DNA from: Nostocoides sp. F2B08
GTDB taxonomy: Bacteria; Actinomycetota; Actinomycetes; Actinomycetales; Dermatophilaceae
Length of the DNA: 64,000 nucleotides
Assembly: GCF_009184895.1 (NCBI RefSeq)
Contig: NZ_WESE01000011.1
Span: 1 to 64,000 of the forward strand
Direction of reading: 5' to 3'
In this document: positions 27,805 through 36,806 of the stretch, one piece after another
Layout: the number at the start of each line of letters is the position of its first letter
Numbering within the stretch: position 1 is the stretch's first letter
Position numbers and translations under genes: made by a program
Notes under the pieces: model-generated
The model's database searches: none
What the model was told of the DNA's origin: nothing
What the model saw: only the letters and a program-made list of their open reading frames with translations

Positions 27805-29157
27805 TCACGAGGTCGACACGCAGGCCTGGTCGTAGTCGACCTGGTCCCAGGTCGGACCCTCGAAGAAGTCACCGAGTGACACGACACCGAGCGGGTTCTC
27901 GGCGTTGGGCTCGAAGACCTTGATGGCGGAGACGGCGATGTCCTTGCCGTTGCCGTTGTAGGACTGGTTCGTCGACATGCCCTGGTAGTCGACCTCGACC
28001 TCGGGCACGGCTGCGCGGACCCCCGCCCGGGTCAGGTCGCCGTTCTCCGCGGCCTGCTCGAGCACGGCGTGCATCGGGTAGGACATGAGCCAGCCGATGA
28101 GGTAGCCACCGTTCGGCGGCGGGGCGTCGAGGGTCTCCTTCATCGCGGCCAGGCCCTCACTCTCGCCGTCCCACTGCTCGCCGATGGACATGTGGTTGTA
28201 GAGAGCGGTGAGGGCCGGCGCTGCGGCACTGTCGAGGAGGGCTGGGTTCCACGTCGGCAGCGAGCCCATGAAGCGGCCCGTGAAGCCACCGGCGGCGAGC
28301 TTGCCGACGATCTCGGCGTTCTCGGCCGGCCCGACCGCGAGCACGACGACATCTGGGTCTGCCTCGGTGATCGCCGAGACGACGGCGTCCTGGTTGCCGG
28401 TGACCTGGTTCGGACCGGTCGGGACGACCGTGACGTTCTCGGCGGCGATGCCGTTGGCCTCGGCCCACTTCTCGACACCGGCCGCGGAGTCGCCGCCGTA
28501 GTCACCGGGGTATCCGACCGCGGCCACCGACTCGGGTGCGGTGTGGTTCTCGGCGAACCAGTCGAGGCCGACGATGGCCTCCGTGCAGTACGAGTAGCCG
28601 TTCTCGAGGATGAGACCGAAGTCGTTCTCCTCGAAGGCGTAGCCGGACCACCAGGACGCCGGGGCGCCGACGATGTCGGCGGCGTCCATGTCGGGCAGGA
28701 TGGCCTCCGTGTTGACGGTACCGAGCGTCTGCGCGAGCGCGAGGATGTTGGGCTCGATCTGCTGGTAGGCGGCTGCGTGCTCGGCGGCCTGGTACTTCGT
28801 GTCGCGGGTGTAGGTGTCGATGTCGACCTCGTAGCCGGCGATACCGCCGTCTGCGTTGACCTGCTCCCAGTAGGCGCGCTGTCCGTCGACGATGGGCACG
28901 GCCAGCGCCGCGAACGGGCCCTCCGTGAGGTCGGAGAGGACTCCGAGGTAGATGCACCCGGTGTCGGGGTTCACCGCCTCGGGGCAGGGCTCCTCGGTGA
29001 CGCCGTCACCGATCTGGATCTCGTCGGTCGCCGAGGTCTCGGTGCCGTCGGCGGTGTCGCCGTCGCCGCTCTCGTCGACGGCCGTGCACCCGGCCAGGAC
29101 GAGCGCGCCTGCGGCTGCGAGGGCGACTGCCCTGCTGATGGGTCGGGGTTTCCTCAT
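27805..29157 (-). CDS. Branched-chain-type ABC transporter substrate-binding lipoprotein
   Basis: A 450-residue periplasmic-binding-fold type I lipoprotein with a signal peptide and lipobox (LVLAGC) at residues 1-24. Family features include YLGVLSDLTEGPF near 70 and AYWEQVNADGGIAGY near 94. The substrate may be a carboxylic acid rather than an amino acid, since the operon carries an acyl-CoA ligase. It is the last gene of the operon, 69 bp after livM, with its own Shine-Dalgarno sequence (AAGGAG 9 nt upstream), which would allow a high dose relative to the permeases. Confidence 0.85.
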   Translation of the reverse strand: MRKPRPISRAVALAAAGALVLAGCTAVDESGDGDTADGTETSATDEIQIGDGVTEEPCPEAVNPDTGCIYLGVLSDLTEGPFAALAVPIVDGQRAYWEQVNADGGIAGYEVDIDTYTRDTKYQAAEHAAAYQQIEPNILALAQTLGTVNTEAILPDMDAADIVGAPASWWSGYAFEENDFGLILENGYSYCTEAIVGLDWFAENHTAPESVAAVGYPGDYGGDSAAGVEKWAEANGIAAENVTVVPTGPNQVTGNQDAVVSAITEADPDVVVLAVGPAENAEIVGKLAAGGFTGRFMGSLPTWNPALLDSAAAPALTALYNHMSIGEQWDGESEGLAAMKETLDAPPPNGGYLIGWLMSYPMHAVLEQAAENGDLTRAGVRAAVPEVEVDYQGMSTNQSYNGNGKDIAVSAIKVFEPNAENPLGVVSLGDFFEGPTWDQVDYDQACVSTS

Positions 29158-29226
29158 GGATGAGCTCCTTTGATCTCGTGAGGCGGGTGGAGAGGGTGGT
29201 GTTCTTCGGTCGGGGTGGTGGGGTGG

Positions 29227-30480
29227 TCAGTAGCTGAAGGGCCAAGCCTTGAAGTAGGTCCGGACGCGGTACCAGAGGCCGAACAGGCCCCGTGGCTCGA
29301 GCGTCAGGAACAGGATGATCAGAGCTCCGAAGAGGATGGTCTCGAGCTGGAAGATCGTGATGATGCCGCCGCCCGTGGCACCGCCGATGAAGGGCAGGTA
29401 CGGCGCGAGCTCCTCGAGAATCCGGGGGAGGAGCACGACGAACGCAGCACCGATGATCGTCCCGGTGATGGTCGCGACGCCACCGATGACGACGACCGCC
29501 AGGAGCTGGATGGACAGGAAGATGTTCCACTGCTCCGGGACGATCCTCCCCACGAGGAGGGACATCAGCGCCCCGGCGAGGCCCGCGTAGGCGGAGCTGA
29601 GCACGAACGCGAGGGTCTTGGTCCGCAGCAGGTTCACCCCCATGATCTCGGCGGCGATGTCGCGGTCGCGGACCGCGGCGAAGGCCCGACCGGTCCGGCT
29701 CCGAGCGATGTTGCGCGCCATGACGCCGAGGGCGACGAGGAGGGCGAGGCAGATGAGGTACAGCGAGATGTCCTCGTCGATGATCCACGGCCCGAGGGCG
29801 TACCGGACCGACAGGTCGCGGCCGAACAGGACGGGGAGGGCGACGCCTCGGCCGACCCCCGAGCCACCGGTGAGCTGGCTCCACTGCTTGAAGATCTGCT
29901 CACCGAGCATCAGCAGACCGAGGGTGAGCACCGCGAGGTAGAGCCCGCGCACGCGCACCGCCAGCGGCGCGACGAGCAGACCGACGACCGCCGGCACGAG
30001 TGCGGCGATGGGAAGCGCGATCGCGAGATCCAGCTCGAACCCCCAGGTGGTGCTGCCCGGGCTGCCGCCGAGAACGGCGGCGGTGTAGGCGCCGAGGGCC
30101 ATGAAGAACGGATGACCGAGCGAGATCTGTCCCGCGTAGCCCGTGAGGAGGTTCAGGCCGATACCCGAGATCGCGAAGACCATCGCCATCGACAGCAGCA
30201 GCGTGAGGTCGCGGGTGAGGTAGAACGGCGCGAGCAGGGCGACGACGAGAGCAGCGATGGTCCACCACCGCTTGGCCGGGGTGTTGAGCAGCGCCTGGTC
30301 CTTGGCGTACGCCGTGACGAGTCGCGGTCGGCCGCGCCGGGCCGCGCCGGGGACCGTGCCCCCGCCCTCCGAGGAGCGCAGGGAGCGGGAGTACCCGGTG
30401 AGTCGCTCCAGCCCCTGGGCCTCGCGAGCGACGGCGTCGGCCGTGCCCGGGGACGCGTCGGGTTCGGTGGCGGTGGTCAT
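29227..30480 (-). CDS. livM: ABC transporter permease LivM
   Basis: A 417-residue permease with about eight membrane segments after a 75-residue cytoplasmic extension. The LivM signature near residue 290 (RDRDIAAEIMGVN, followed by SSAYAGLAGAL) is the coupling loop that contacts the ATPases. The ATG at 30480 overlaps the livH stop (ATGA). A much longer frame upstream is an artefact of the overlap with livH. Confidence 0.88.
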   Translation of the reverse strand: MTTATEPDASPGTADAVAREAQGLERLTGYSRSLRSSEGGGTVPGAARRGRPRLVTAYAKDQALLNTPAKRWWTIAALVVALLAPFYLTRDLTLLLSMAMVFAISGIGLNLLTGYAGQISLGHPFFMALGAYTAAVLGGSPGSTTWGFELDLAIALPIAALVPAVVGLLVAPLAVRVRGLYLAVLTLGLLMLGEQIFKQWSQLTGGSGVGRGVALPVLFGRDLSVRYALGPWIIDEDISLYLICLALLVALGVMARNIARSRTGRAFAAVRDRDIAAEIMGVNLLRTKTLAFVLSSAYAGLAGALMSLLVGRIVPEQWNIFLSIQLLAVVVIGGVATITGTIIGAAFVVLLPRILEELAPYLPFIGGATGGGIITIFQLETILFGALIILFLTLEPRGLFGLWYRVRTYFKAWPFSY

Positions 30481-31391
30481 ACCCGCTGCACCTCCTTGGT
30501 GCCGTACAGACCGTAGGGACGGATGAGCAGGACGAGGATCATCACGAGATAGGGCACGACGTTCTCGAAGTTCGGCCCGAGCCATGGTGCGTAGATCGGC
30601 TGGTAGGTGCTCGTGATCGAGGAGATCAGGCCGATGAGCAGACCTCCGACGACCGCACCCTTGAGGGAGTCGATGCCGCCGAGGATCAGCGCCGGCAGCG
30701 CGACCAGGGCGAACAGGGCGTCGGTGGCCTGGACGACCGAGCCGTTCGCGGCGAGGAGGATGCCGGCCAGCGCCGCCAACGCCCCTCCGATCGCCCAGGA
30801 GAGCGAGAAGACCCGGCCGACGTCGATGCCCTGGGCCAGGGCCGCCTCCTGGTCCAGCGACGTGGCCCGCATGGCCAGTCCGATCCGCGACCGGCTGAGC
30901 CACCAGCCGAGCAGGCCGAGGACCACCATCGAGATGACGAACCGGGCGATGGTGTTGTGGTAGACGGGGATCGCACAGCCCGTGTCGCTCGCGAGGAGAC
31001 ACACCTGCTCGAGCTGCCACGGGTCGTTGATCGTGCGTGCCGCCGAGTCGAAGAGCCGGAAGGCGACGATGAGCAGGATGGTGAACAGCCCGACCGTGAC
31101 CAGGGCCGCCGCGAACACCGGCCTGCCGACCATCGGCCGGATCGCCACGCGCTCGGAGACGATTCCGACGAGAGCGGCGACGAGCATCGCGAGCACGACC
31201 GAGACGTAGAACGGCAACCCCTGTGTCACGGCGAAGTAGGAGCAGAAGAAGACTCCGATGATGAGCAGGCCGGGCTGGGCGAAGTTGAGCACACCGGTCG
31301 CCCGGAAGATGATGACGAAGCTCACGGCGAGCAGGCCGTAGACCGCTCCCGTCCCCAGTCCGCTGATCACGGACGTGATGAAGGTCGTCAT
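30477..31391 (-). CDS. livH: ABC transporter permease LivH
   Basis: A 304-residue permease with about eight membrane segments and the LivH loop near residue 170 (MRATSLDQEAALAQGIDV). It starts at the ATG that overlaps the end of the acyl-CoA ligase gene by one base (TGATG), and it is coupled to livM by a 4-bp overlap. Confidence 0.88.
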   Translation of the reverse strand: MTTFITSVISGLGTGAVYGLLAVSFVIIFRATGVLNFAQPGLLIIGVFFCSYFAVTQGLPFYVSVVLAMLVAALVGIVSERVAIRPMVGRPVFAAALVTVGLFTILLIVAFRLFDSAARTINDPWQLEQVCLLASDTGCAIPVYHNTIARFVISMVVLGLLGWWLSRSRIGLAMRATSLDQEAALAQGIDVGRVFSLSWAIGGALAALAGILLAANGSVVQATDALFALVALPALILGGIDSLKGAVVGGLLIGLISSITSTYQPIYAPWLGPNFENVVPYLVMILVLLIRPYGLYGTKEVQRV

Positions 31392-33298
31392 CAGCCCCTC
31401 CCGAGGTCGGCGCCGGGGTACTCGCTGGTGCCGGCGTACATGTCGTCGATCAGGTGCGGCACGGTCGCCGCGAACGCGGACCGCTTGAGCTTCTGGGTCG
31501 CGGTGAGCTCGCCGTCCTCGTGGTCGAGCTCCTTGTGGAGCATGCGCAGCTTGCGCACCGACTCGACCCGAGCCAGGCGGGTGTTGACGTCGCGGACCAC
31601 GTCGGCGATCAGCTCGATCACCTCGGGCTTGGTCGACAGGTCGCGATAGGTCGTGTACTCGATCCGCCGGCGGGAGGCCCAGTCCGCCACGGTGTCGAAC
31701 TCGATGCCGATGATCGCGGTGAGGTAGGGACGCTGGTCGCCGATGACGACCGCCTCGCGGACGTACGGGCTCGCCTTGATCGCGTTCTCGATCTCGCTGG
31801 GGGAGATGTTCTTGCCGCCCGCGGTGATGATGATGTCCTTGATCCGGTCGACGATCTTCAGGTGCGTCCCCTCGACCCACTCGCCGACGTCGCCGGTGTG
31901 CAGCCAGCCGTCGGCGTCCACCGTCTCCGCGGTGGCCTCGGGCTTGTTCCAGTAGCCGATGAAGGTCCCGCGGTGGCGGGTGAGGATCTCCCCGGTCCGG
32001 TCGTCGAGGCGCAGGTCGATCCCCGGCTGGGGCTCCCCGACGGTTCCGAGCCGCACTCTGCCGGGCCGGTTCGCCGTCGCGACTGCGGTGTTCTCGGTCA
32101 TCCCGTAGGCCTCGTGGATGAGGACGCCGATACTGAGGAAGAAGGTGAGGACCTCGGTCGAGATCGGCGCGGCGCCGGAGAGCGCCATGCGGACCTTGGC
32201 GAGGCCGAGGTGGCGACGCAGCTTGCGCCCGGCGAGGACCCAGGCGCAGAACGTCAGCACCCGGGACAGCGGAGTGTGCGCACCACCGGTGCCGATCCGC
32301 TCCTGGGCGGCCCGGTCACCGAGACGTCGCGACAGGTCGTAGGCCAGCCGCTTGACCCGGGAGGCGTTCGCCATCCGGATCGCGACGCTCGCCTGGATCT
32401 TCTCCCAGATCCGCGGAACCGCGAAGAGCACGGTCGGCTGGACCTCGGCGAGGTCGGCCACGACGGTGTCGATCGACTCGGCGAAGTGGACGATCGTGCC
32501 GTTGCGAAGGCCGCCCCATGTCGTGACTCCCCGCTCGACGACGTGTGAGAGCGGCAGGTAGGAGACGAGGACGTCGTCGTGCGTGAGGCCGTCGGAGCCG
32601 AACATCCCGTCGTCCTCGGCGAACACGTCGGTGCCGTAGGAGATGTTGTCCGCGGAGAGCATGGCACCCCTCGGCGGACCCGTCGTCCCCGAGGTGTAGA
32701 TCAGGGTGACGAGGTCCTCGGGAGTCTTCTCCGCGTCGATCCGGCTCAGCAGCTCGGGGTCGCTCGCGCGCCGCTCTGCGCCTCGAGCGACGGCCTCGTC
32801 GAGGGAGAGCAGGCGTGGGTCGTCATAGTCGGCGAGGCCGCGGCTGTCGAGGTAGACGACCCACTCGAGGGTGTCGACGTCGTCGATGACCGCCATGGCC
32901 TTGTCGACCTGCTCCTGGTCCTCGGCGACGAGGACCCGGGCGCCGCTGTCCTGCAGCAGGTAACGGATCTCGGCGACCGGGTTGGTCGGGTAGAAGCCCA
33001 CGACCGCGGCTCGGAGCATGTTGGAGCCGAGGTCGACGTAGAGCCATTCCGGACGGTTCTCCGACTGGATCGCCACCCGGTCGGTGGGTCCGACGCCCAG
33101 GGCGGCCAACGCATACGCCACCATCTCGACGTTGGCGAGGTAGTCCGCCCAGGTGATGTCTCGCCAGATGCCGTGTCGTTTCTCGCGCAGGGCGACCCGC
33201 TGCGGCATCTGCGCGGCGTTCTCGCGCAGCTGTCGGGACAGGTGCCAGGTCGCGTGCGTGGTCGCGGCGGAGCTGGTGGGGGTCGTCGTCGCGGTCAC
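31391..33298 (-). CDS. Long-chain acyl-CoA ligase (AMP-binding)
   Basis: A 635-residue adenylate-forming ligase that should activate a carboxylic acid with ATP and CoA. Motifs are complete: the P-loop YTSGTTGPPRG near residue 220, HEAYGMTEN near 410, the TGDVGEW adenylation motif near 480 and DRIKDIIITAGGKNISP near 497 with the lysine region near the end. The length fits long-chain fatty-acid or aromatic-acid ligases. Sitting between livG and livH and overlapping both, it is clearly part of the uptake operon and probably activates the imported compound, trapping it in the cell. Confidence 0.85.
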   Translation of the reverse strand: MTATTTPTSSAATTHATWHLSRQLRENAAQMPQRVALREKRHGIWRDITWADYLANVEMVAYALAALGVGPTDRVAIQSENRPEWLYVDLGSNMLRAAVVGFYPTNPVAEIRYLLQDSGARVLVAEDQEQVDKAMAVIDDVDTLEWVVYLDSRGLADYDDPRLLSLDEAVARGAERRASDPELLSRIDAEKTPEDLVTLIYTSGTTGPPRGAMLSADNISYGTDVFAEDDGMFGSDGLTHDDVLVSYLPLSHVVERGVTTWGGLRNGTIVHFAESIDTVVADLAEVQPTVLFAVPRIWEKIQASVAIRMANASRVKRLAYDLSRRLGDRAAQERIGTGGAHTPLSRVLTFCAWVLAGRKLRRHLGLAKVRMALSGAAPISTEVLTFFLSIGVLIHEAYGMTENTAVATANRPGRVRLGTVGEPQPGIDLRLDDRTGEILTRHRGTFIGYWNKPEATAETVDADGWLHTGDVGEWVEGTHLKIVDRIKDIIITAGGKNISPSEIENAIKASPYVREAVVIGDQRPYLTAIIGIEFDTVADWASRRRIEYTTYRDLSTKPEVIELIADVVRDVNTRLARVESVRKLRMLHKELDHEDGELTATQKLKRSAFAATVPHLIDDMYAGTSEYPGADLGRG

Positions 33299-34143
33299 GA
33301 GCTCGCCTCCGAGTGGTCGAACTGACCCTTGACGTCATCGGTGGCTCCGCCGAGGTATGCGGCGATCACCGCCGGGTCGCGCTGCACCTGAGCGGGAGTC
33401 CCGAGAGCGATGCGCTGGCCGAAGTCGATGACCATGACCCGGTCGGCCAGGTCCATGACGAGCCGCATGTCGTGCTCGACCATGATCATCGCGATGCGCA
33501 GCTGGTCGCGGACGTCGAGGATGAAGCGGGCCATGTCCTCGGTCTCCTCGGCGTTCATGCCGGCGACGGGTTCGTCGAGGAGCAGCAGGACGGGGTCCAT
33601 CGCGAGCGCCCGCCCGAGCTCGATGCGCTTCTTGATGCCGTAGGGGAGGATGCCGACCGGCATCTGCCGAACAGCGGTGAGGTCGAGGAACTCGATGATG
33701 TTCTCGACGTCGCGCCGGGCCCCGAGCTCGGCCCGGCGCGCGGACGGCAGCCACGCCATCGCCTGCCACCACGAGCCGCCCATGTGCTGGTGCCGGCCGA
33801 GGAGGAGGTTCTCGAGCACGGTGAGGTTGTCGAACAGCTCGATGTTCTGGAAGGTCCGCGCCACACCCTTGGCGGCGACGGTGTCGGGCCGCATCCCGAG
33901 CAACTCCTCGCCGCGCAGGCGGATCGAGCCCGTCTGGGGGCGGTACACCCCGCTGATGCAGTTGAAGGTCGACGTCTTGCCGGCCCCGTTGGGCCCGATG
34001 ATCGCGAACAGCTCACGTTCGGCGACCTCGAAGGAGACCTTGTCGAGCGCGATGTTGCCGCCGAACCGGAGGGTGAGGTCATCGGCCTGGAGAAGGGGCG
34101 GGATCCCGCTCACAGATGATGCTCCTGTCGTGGGTGAGGTCAT
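33295..34143 (-). CDS. livG: ABC transporter ATP-binding protein LivG
   Basis: A 282-residue ATPase with Walker A GPNGAGKT near residue 49, a Q-loop ARTFQNIELF near 96, a diverged signature around LPYGIKKRIELGRALA near 167 and Walker B LLLLDEPVAGM near 189. LivG-type insertions (LGRHQHMGG near 115) are present. It is coupled to livF by a 4-bp overlap, and its end overlaps the ligase gene. Confidence 0.88.
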   Translation of the reverse strand: MTSPTTGASSVSGIPPLLQADDLTLRFGGNIALDKVSFEVAERELFAIIGPNGAGKTSTFNCISGVYRPQTGSIRLRGEELLGMRPDTVAAKGVARTFQNIELFDNLTVLENLLLGRHQHMGGSWWQAMAWLPSARRAELGARRDVENIIEFLDLTAVRQMPVGILPYGIKKRIELGRALAMDPVLLLLDEPVAGMNAEETEDMARFILDVRDQLRIAMIMVEHDMRLVMDLADRVMVIDFGQRIALGTPAQVQRDPAVIAAYLGGATDDVKGQFDHSEASS

Positions 34144-34925
34144 GACAGCCACCGCTTGCGCCGCTTGTAGTGCTTGACCTCGCGCAGCGATCGCTTCTCG
34201 CCGGCACCGCCGAGGTAGAACTCCTGGATGTCCGAGTCGCCTCGCAGCGTGGCGGCCGGGGCGTCCATGACGGTGAGGCCGTTCTCCATGACATAGCCGT
34301 GGTCGGCGATCGACAGCGCCATCGCTGCGTTCTGCTCGATGAGCAGGACACCCGTGCCTGCCTTGTTGATGTCGACGATGAGGTCGCGGATCTGTTCGAC
34401 GATCTTGGGCGCCAGGCCGAGGCTGGGCTCGTCGAGGAGGAGGTAGGACGGCTCGGACATCATCGCCCGGCCGATCGCGAGCATCTGCTGTTCGCCGCCG
34501 GAGAGGTAGCCGGCGCGTTCGGCCTTGCGCTGGGCCAGGATCGGGAACATGCCGTAGATCCGGTCGTACTTGTCCTTCAAGCCGCTCCCGGCCTGGGTGT
34601 GCGCGCCGACTCGGAGGTTCTCCTCGACCGTGAACTCGGTGAAGACCCGCCGCCCCTCCATCACCTGGCTCACGCCCGACGCCACGACACCGGCTGCCTT
34701 GCGGGTGTCGATCTTCGCGTCGTCGAGGCTGACGTAACCGCGGGTGATCCGGCCGCGGTGGATGTCGAGCAGACCGGTCATGGCGCGAAGGAGGGTCGTC
34801 TTTCCGGCGCCGTTCGCGCCGAGGACGGCGACGATCGAGTCGGGGGCGACAGACAGGCTCGCGCCGCGCAGCGCGAGCATGACGTCTTCGTAGACGACCT
34901 CGAGATTGTGGACGGCGAGCGTCAT
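34140..34925 (-). CDS. livF: ABC transporter ATP-binding protein LivF
   Basis: A 261-residue ATPase: Walker A GANGAGKTTLL near residue 37, signature YLSGGEQQMLAIGRAM near 138 and Walker B YLLLDEPSLGL near 161, all typical of LivF. The ATG at 34925 is supported by GAGGAG 4 nt upstream; a longer frame to 34979 is less likely. It is the first gene of the six-gene operon. Confidence 0.88.
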   Translation of the reverse strand: MTLAVHNLEVVYEDVMLALRGASLSVAPDSIVAVLGANGAGKTTLLRAMTGLLDIHRGRITRGYVSLDDAKIDTRKAAGVVASGVSQVMEGRRVFTEFTVEENLRVGAHTQAGSGLKDKYDRIYGMFPILAQRKAERAGYLSGGEQQMLAIGRAMMSEPSYLLLDEPSLGLAPKIVEQIRDLIVDINKAGTGVLLIEQNAAMALSIADHGYVMENGLTVMDAPAATLRGDSDIQEFYLGGAGEKRSLREVKHYKRRKRWLS

Positions 34926-35076
34926 TGCTCTCCTCGGCCTGGTACTGGTCGGGGGAGTCTCGAACGGTAGTGAGCGCACGCGCCGTGGAGGGGTTTGGCC
35001 CCACCCCCGTTACCAAGATGTGACCGACGAGTAACCCGCCTCGATCGGCCCGAACGCCACATTCGAGCGGCTGGGG
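34926..35076. promoter_or_regulatory. Region upstream of the liv operon
   Basis: 150 bp between the deazaflavin-dependent oxidoreductase stop and livF, presumably holding the operon promoter. I see no clear promoter pair, operator palindrome or hairpin. Confidence 0.35.
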
Positions 35077-35523
35077 TCAGACCCGCTCGAGGAGGAAGAC
35101 CGGGATCCGGCGCCCGGCCGCCGTCGCGGTCACGACGTAGTCGGCGTACGGCGGGAAGGCCGCGACGCACCGCTGCCACCACTCGTCGTACTCCGCGCCG
35201 TCGATCTCCCGTGCCACCGTCGGCCAGGAGTCCGTGCCGTCCATGAGCTCGACACGTGGGTCGGCCACGAGGTTGTGGTACCACTGCGGATGCTTCGGGC
35301 CGCCGCCGATCGAGGCGACCGCCGCATACACCCCGTCGTGCTCGACCCGCATGAGCGGGACCTTGCGGATCGCCCCGGACTTCGCTCCGCGCATCGTCAG
35401 CAGGACGACCGGACGGTTCTGGATGTGGACCGAACGCGTGTCGCCGGTCTCCTCGATGACGTCCACCTGGGAACGAACCCAGCCGGTCGGGCTCGGCTCG
35501 TATGCGGCGCTCCCCTCATCCAT
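35077..35523 (-). CDS. F420-dependent nitroreductase-family protein (Ddn-like)
   Basis: A 148-residue member of the nitroreductase/deazaflavin-dependent (Ddn, FDOR-B) family that binds coenzyme F420: RPVVLLTMRGAKSGAIRKVPLMRV near residue 37 in two pieces, followed by GGGPKHPQWYHNLVADPRVE near 72, a region typical of this family. The ATG at 35523 overlaps the aldo/keto reductase gene by 8 bp, so the two are coupled. The presence of the family fits an actinobacterium that makes F420, although no F420 genes are in the window. Confidence 0.8.
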   Translation of the reverse strand: MDEGSAAYEPSPTGWVRSQVDVIEETGDTRSVHIQNRPVVLLTMRGAKSGAIRKVPLMRVEHDGVYAAVASIGGGPKHPQWYHNLVADPRVELMDGTDSWPTVAREIDGAEYDEWWQRCVAAFPPYADYVVTATAAGRRIPVFLLERV

Positions 35524-36562
35524 CGGAGGACCGCTTCCACAGGTTGATGCCGGCATCCACGGCGTGGCCGTCGATCCGCTCGAGCTCCTCATCGGTGAAG
35601 TCGAGCCGCTCCAGTGCCCCGAGGGAGTCGTCGAGCTGCTCGACGCTCGAGGCGCCGATGAGCACCGACGTCACGCGGTCGTCGCGAAGCGCCCACGCAA
35701 GAGCCATCTGCGCCAGCGACTGGTCGCGTCCGCTCGCGATCTCGTCGAGCGCCCGGATGTGCGCGAGGGACGCGTCGGTCAGGAGGGCGGGGTCCAGCGA
35801 CTTGTCCTGCGCGGCGCGGGAGCCCTCCGGGATGCCGCCCAGGTACTTGGCCGTGAGCATTCCCTGGGCCAGCGGACTGAACGCGATGCACCCGACACCC
35901 TCGTCGCCGAGTACGTCGAGGAGGTCTTCCTCGATCCAGCGGTTGAGCATCGAGTAGGACGGCTGGTGGATGAGCAGTGGGGTGCCGAGATCGCGCAGGA
36001 TCGCGATCGCCTCTCGGGTGCGGGGTCCGGAGTAGGACGAGATGCCGGCGTAGAGCGCCTTGCCCTGACGCACAAGCGTGTCGAGGGCGCCCATGGTCTC
36101 CTCGAGTGGCGTCGTCTCGTCGAAGCGGTGGCTGTAGAAGATGTCGACGTAGTCAAGGCCCATCCGACGCAGCGACTGCTCGGCGCTCGCGATGAGGTAC
36201 TTGCGCGAGCCGCCGCCCTGGCCGTAGGGACCCGGCCACATGTCGTAGCCGGCCTTGGAGCTGATGACCAGCTCGTCCCGGTAGGGGAGGAAATCGCGGC
36301 GCAGCAGGGTCCCGAAGTTGCGCTCGGCCGACCCGTAGGGCGGGCCGTAGTTGTTCGCGAGGTCGAAGTGCGTCACCCCGCGGTCGAAGGCCCGGCGAAG
36401 GATGGCCTGCTGGCGCTCCAGCGGGACGTCGTCCCCGAAGTTGTGCCAGAGGCCGAGCGAGATGGCGGGCAGGTCCAGGCCCGAGCGGCCGCAGCGGCGC
36501 CAGACCATCCCGGCGTCGTACCGGTCGCCCGCGGCGAGGTAGTCCAGGTCGTGATACGTCAT
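35516..36562 (-). CDS. Aldo/keto reductase, YghZ (glyceraldehyde-3-P reductase) type
   Basis: A 348-residue NADPH-dependent aldo/keto reductase with an (alpha/beta)8 fold. The catalytic Asp-Tyr-Lys-His residues lie in THFDLANNYGP near residue 64, VISSKAGYDM near 98 and IFYSHRFDE near 140. The sequence closely follows E. coli YghZ, which reduces L-glyceraldehyde 3-phosphate. The ATG at 36562 is the first with natural protein sequence after it; the frame upstream lies in the SAM-riboswitch region. A riboswitch promoter begins 35 bp beyond on the other strand. Confidence 0.82.
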   Translation of the reverse strand: MTYHDLDYLAAGDRYDAGMVWRRCGRSGLDLPAISLGLWHNFGDDVPLERQQAILRRAFDRGVTHFDLANNYGPPYGSAERNFGTLLRRDFLPYRDELVISSKAGYDMWPGPYGQGGGSRKYLIASAEQSLRRMGLDYVDIFYSHRFDETTPLEETMGALDTLVRQGKALYAGISSYSGPRTREAIAILRDLGTPLLIHQPSYSMLNRWIEEDLLDVLGDEGVGCIAFSPLAQGMLTAKYLGGIPEGSRAAQDKSLDPALLTDASLAHIRALDEIASGRDQSLAQMALAWALRDDRVTSVLIGASSVEQLDDSLGALERLDFTDEELERIDGHAVDAGINLWKRSSDG

Positions 36563-36596
36563 GGTCGGCAAGCATGGCACGCTCCGGCCACGGGGG

Positions 36597-36602
36597 TAAG
36601 GT
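36597..36602 (+). promoter_or_regulatory. Promoter of the metY riboswitch transcript
   Basis: TAAGGT placed so that transcription would begin about 7-8 nt later, at the first paired stem of the riboswitch. Confidence 0.5.
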
Positions 36603-36609
36603 GGGCGCA

Positions 36610-36725
36610 GGTCATGAGTGCCAGCACGACAAGCCCCGGCTCGCTGGCCGGCAACCCTCCACTCGCGGTGGGGTGCCCCGGGTGAGGACCTGGCGGGCGC
36701 ATCGTGAGGTGGGCCCGCAAGCGCG
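36610..36725 (+). promoter_or_regulatory. SAM-IV riboswitch, copy 1 (metY)
   Basis: The conserved SAM-IV core is plain: GGTCATGAGTGCCAGC at 36610-36625, CCCCGGCT then GCTGGCCGGCAACCCTCC at 36643-36660, CGCGGTGGGGTGCCCCGGGTGA at 36664-36685 (shown in parts), GACC closing the basal stem, and GCAAGCGCG at the end. The basal GGTC/GACC pairing is intact. Just downstream a GCGGGA/TCCCGC hairpin (36723-36738) followed by a short T run could be an intrinsic terminator used as expression platform. S-adenosylmethionine should switch metY off. Confidence 0.9.
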
Positions 36726-36746
36726 GGAGGTGTCCCGCACCCGTTT
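36723..36746 (+). terminator. Candidate riboswitch-controlled terminator
   Basis: GCGGGA (36723-36728) pairs with TCCCGC (36733-36738), followed by ACCCGTTTT. It overlaps the last riboswitch bases, as expected of an expression platform, but the U run is weak. Confidence 0.4.
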
Positions 36747-36806
36747 TCCTGCCGCGGGCCGTGCCCGTGGCCTCTGCTCCACTTCACGGAAAGGGACGAT
36801 CACTCG

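Noticed and set aside
29227-31020. 597-residue version of LivM
   Set aside because: The upstream 180 residues are livH in another frame; the ATG at 30480 overlaps the livH stop in a classic coupling.
33295-35016. 573-residue version of LivG
   Set aside because: The extra N-terminal part is the livF gene in another frame, rich in Arg and Pro.
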